38,582 bases of DNA from an uncultured Clostridia bacterium. GTDB lineage: Bacteria > Bacillota > Clostridia > Oscillospirales > Oscillospiraceae. Position 1 is the first letter of the stretch; each line of letters starts with the position of its first letter. The notes under the pieces were generated by a model. The model saw nothing but the letters and a program-made list of their open reading frames with translations, did not search any database and was not told where the DNA came from. This document shows, piece after piece, positions 37,852 through 38,582 of this stretch. The stretch lies in the NCBI GenBank assembly GCA_947165825.1, contig CAMVBX010000005.1, positions 1 to 38,582 on the forward strand, written 5' to 3'. The translations under genes and the position numbers were made by a program.

Positions 37852-38483
37852 TCTATGCGGAGAATATCCTTCTCTGTATCGCTATCCCGCTGCTGGTCTC
37901 CCTGCTGTTCATCCGGGGCAGCGCCCGGCTCTTTACGGCCGCATTTCTCCTGGGCATGGGCGTTTGTCTGCTCGCGGCGTATATCAGCAGCTTCCTGGGC
38001 CTGATCTCCGGCATGGGCGGGGAAGACACGTCGGTTTTCCTCTCCCCGGTGGTAGAGGAGCTGATGAAGCTTCTGCCCTTCCTGATCTTCCTGGCGCTGT
38101 TCTCGCCGAAGGACAGGAACCTCACCATGCTGGCCGTGGCCATCGGCGCAGGCTTCGCCACCTTTGAAAACTGCTGCTATATCCTCACCGCCGGAGCGGA
38201 CAGTCTGCCCTATATCCTCATCCGCGGCCTGGCCGTGGGGGTCATGCACATCGTCAGCATCCTTGCCCTGGCCGTCTGGATGATCGTTTCAAAGCGGCTC
38301 AAAGCCTTCTCTTTCCCGGCAATCTTGGGCGGCCTCTCTCTGGCCATGAGTTTTCACGCTCTGTATAATCTGCTGGTGTCCCGGCCCGGGATCTCCACCG
38401 GGATCGGTTATCTGATGCCGCTGCTCACCGCCGCCATGCTCTATCATCTCTACCGAAAGCTCCCCCGCATCGTCGAATTATAA
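37848..38483 (+). CDS. PrsW-like intramembrane protease
   Basis: SPVVEELMKLLPF (EExxK-type), GAGFATFENCCYI (FxxxEN), GVMHIVS and SFHALYNLL; ATGA overlap. Confidence 0.82.
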   Translation: MIYAENILLCIAIPLLVSLLFIRGSARLFTAAFLLGMGVCLLAAYISSFLGLISGMGGEDTSVFLSPVVEELMKLLPFLIFLALFSPKDRNLTMLAVAIGAGFATFENCCYILTAGADSLPYILIRGLAVGVMHIVSILALAVWMIVSKRLKAFSFPAILGGLSLAMSFHALYNLLVSRPGISTGIGYLMPLLTAAMLYHLYRKLPRIVEL

Positions 38484-38503
38484 GCGCATATCTCTCCGCG
38501 CCT

Positions 38504-38531
38504 TGACAGCCGCCCTTCGGGGCGGCTGTCA
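38504..38531 (+). terminator. hairpin with TTCG tetraloop at the end of the sigma/PrsW cassette
   Basis: TGACAGCCGCCC TTCG GGGCGGCTGTCA, perfect 12 bp. Confidence 0.55.
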
Positions 38532-38547
38532 GCGTGTCGACAAAGTC
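38529..38547. repeat. 19-bp repeat, copy B, inside a 10-bp palindrome GCGTGTCGAC AAA GTCGACACGC
   Basis: identical to 34231-34249. Confidence 0.85.
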
Positions 38548-38582
38548 GACACGCTTCGACCGGGACCCACTTCGTTGGGCTC

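Noticed and set aside
1-38582. CRISPR array, rRNA/tRNA genes, transposases, integrases or phage structural genes
   Set aside because: Looked for and not recognised: no regularly spaced repeats, no RNA gene signatures, no mobile-element proteins in the ORF track.

Overview
GC-rich, gene-dense bacterial DNA with Clostridia/Oscillospiraceae-like protein content. No rRNA, tRNA, CRISPR array, transposase or phage gene was recognised. The window carries: (i) a stress/redox-type cluster (LysR, flavodoxin, aldo/keto reductase, acetyltransferase, two lipoproteins including a lipobox-bearing flavodoxin); (ii) a TetR/membrane-protein group, a MIF-like protein, a TSUP transporter and an MFS transporter; (iii) a DUF2284 / inverted-domain GH3 pair, a MATE exporter, a cyclic-nucleotide-binding-domain/NhaC-type antiporter fusion and an AEC transporter; (iv) an almost complete pyrimidine operon pyrC-carB-pyrK-pyrD-pyrF-pyrE-pyrB-pyrI. 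The pyr operon is preceded by a readable promoter and a PyrR-type attenuator, and carB has an apparent frameshift; (v) small proteins, an SLH protein, GNAT, CysE, a SLOG-like protein and a Zn-alcohol dehydrogenase; (vi) a four-gene overlapping cassette of sigma factor, small TM protein, polytopic membrane protein and PrsW-like protease. Intergenic regions hold several perfect hairpins, an 83-bp repeat (1-83 and 34322-34404, one mismatch, with a diverged third copy) and a 19-bp repeat near the right end. The most interesting items are the CNMP-NhaC fusion, the sigma/PrsW cassette, the tandem alternative hairpins that appear to sequester a Shine-Dalgarno at 30729-30824, and the pyr attenuator. 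All family assignments are by eye; no database search was run.
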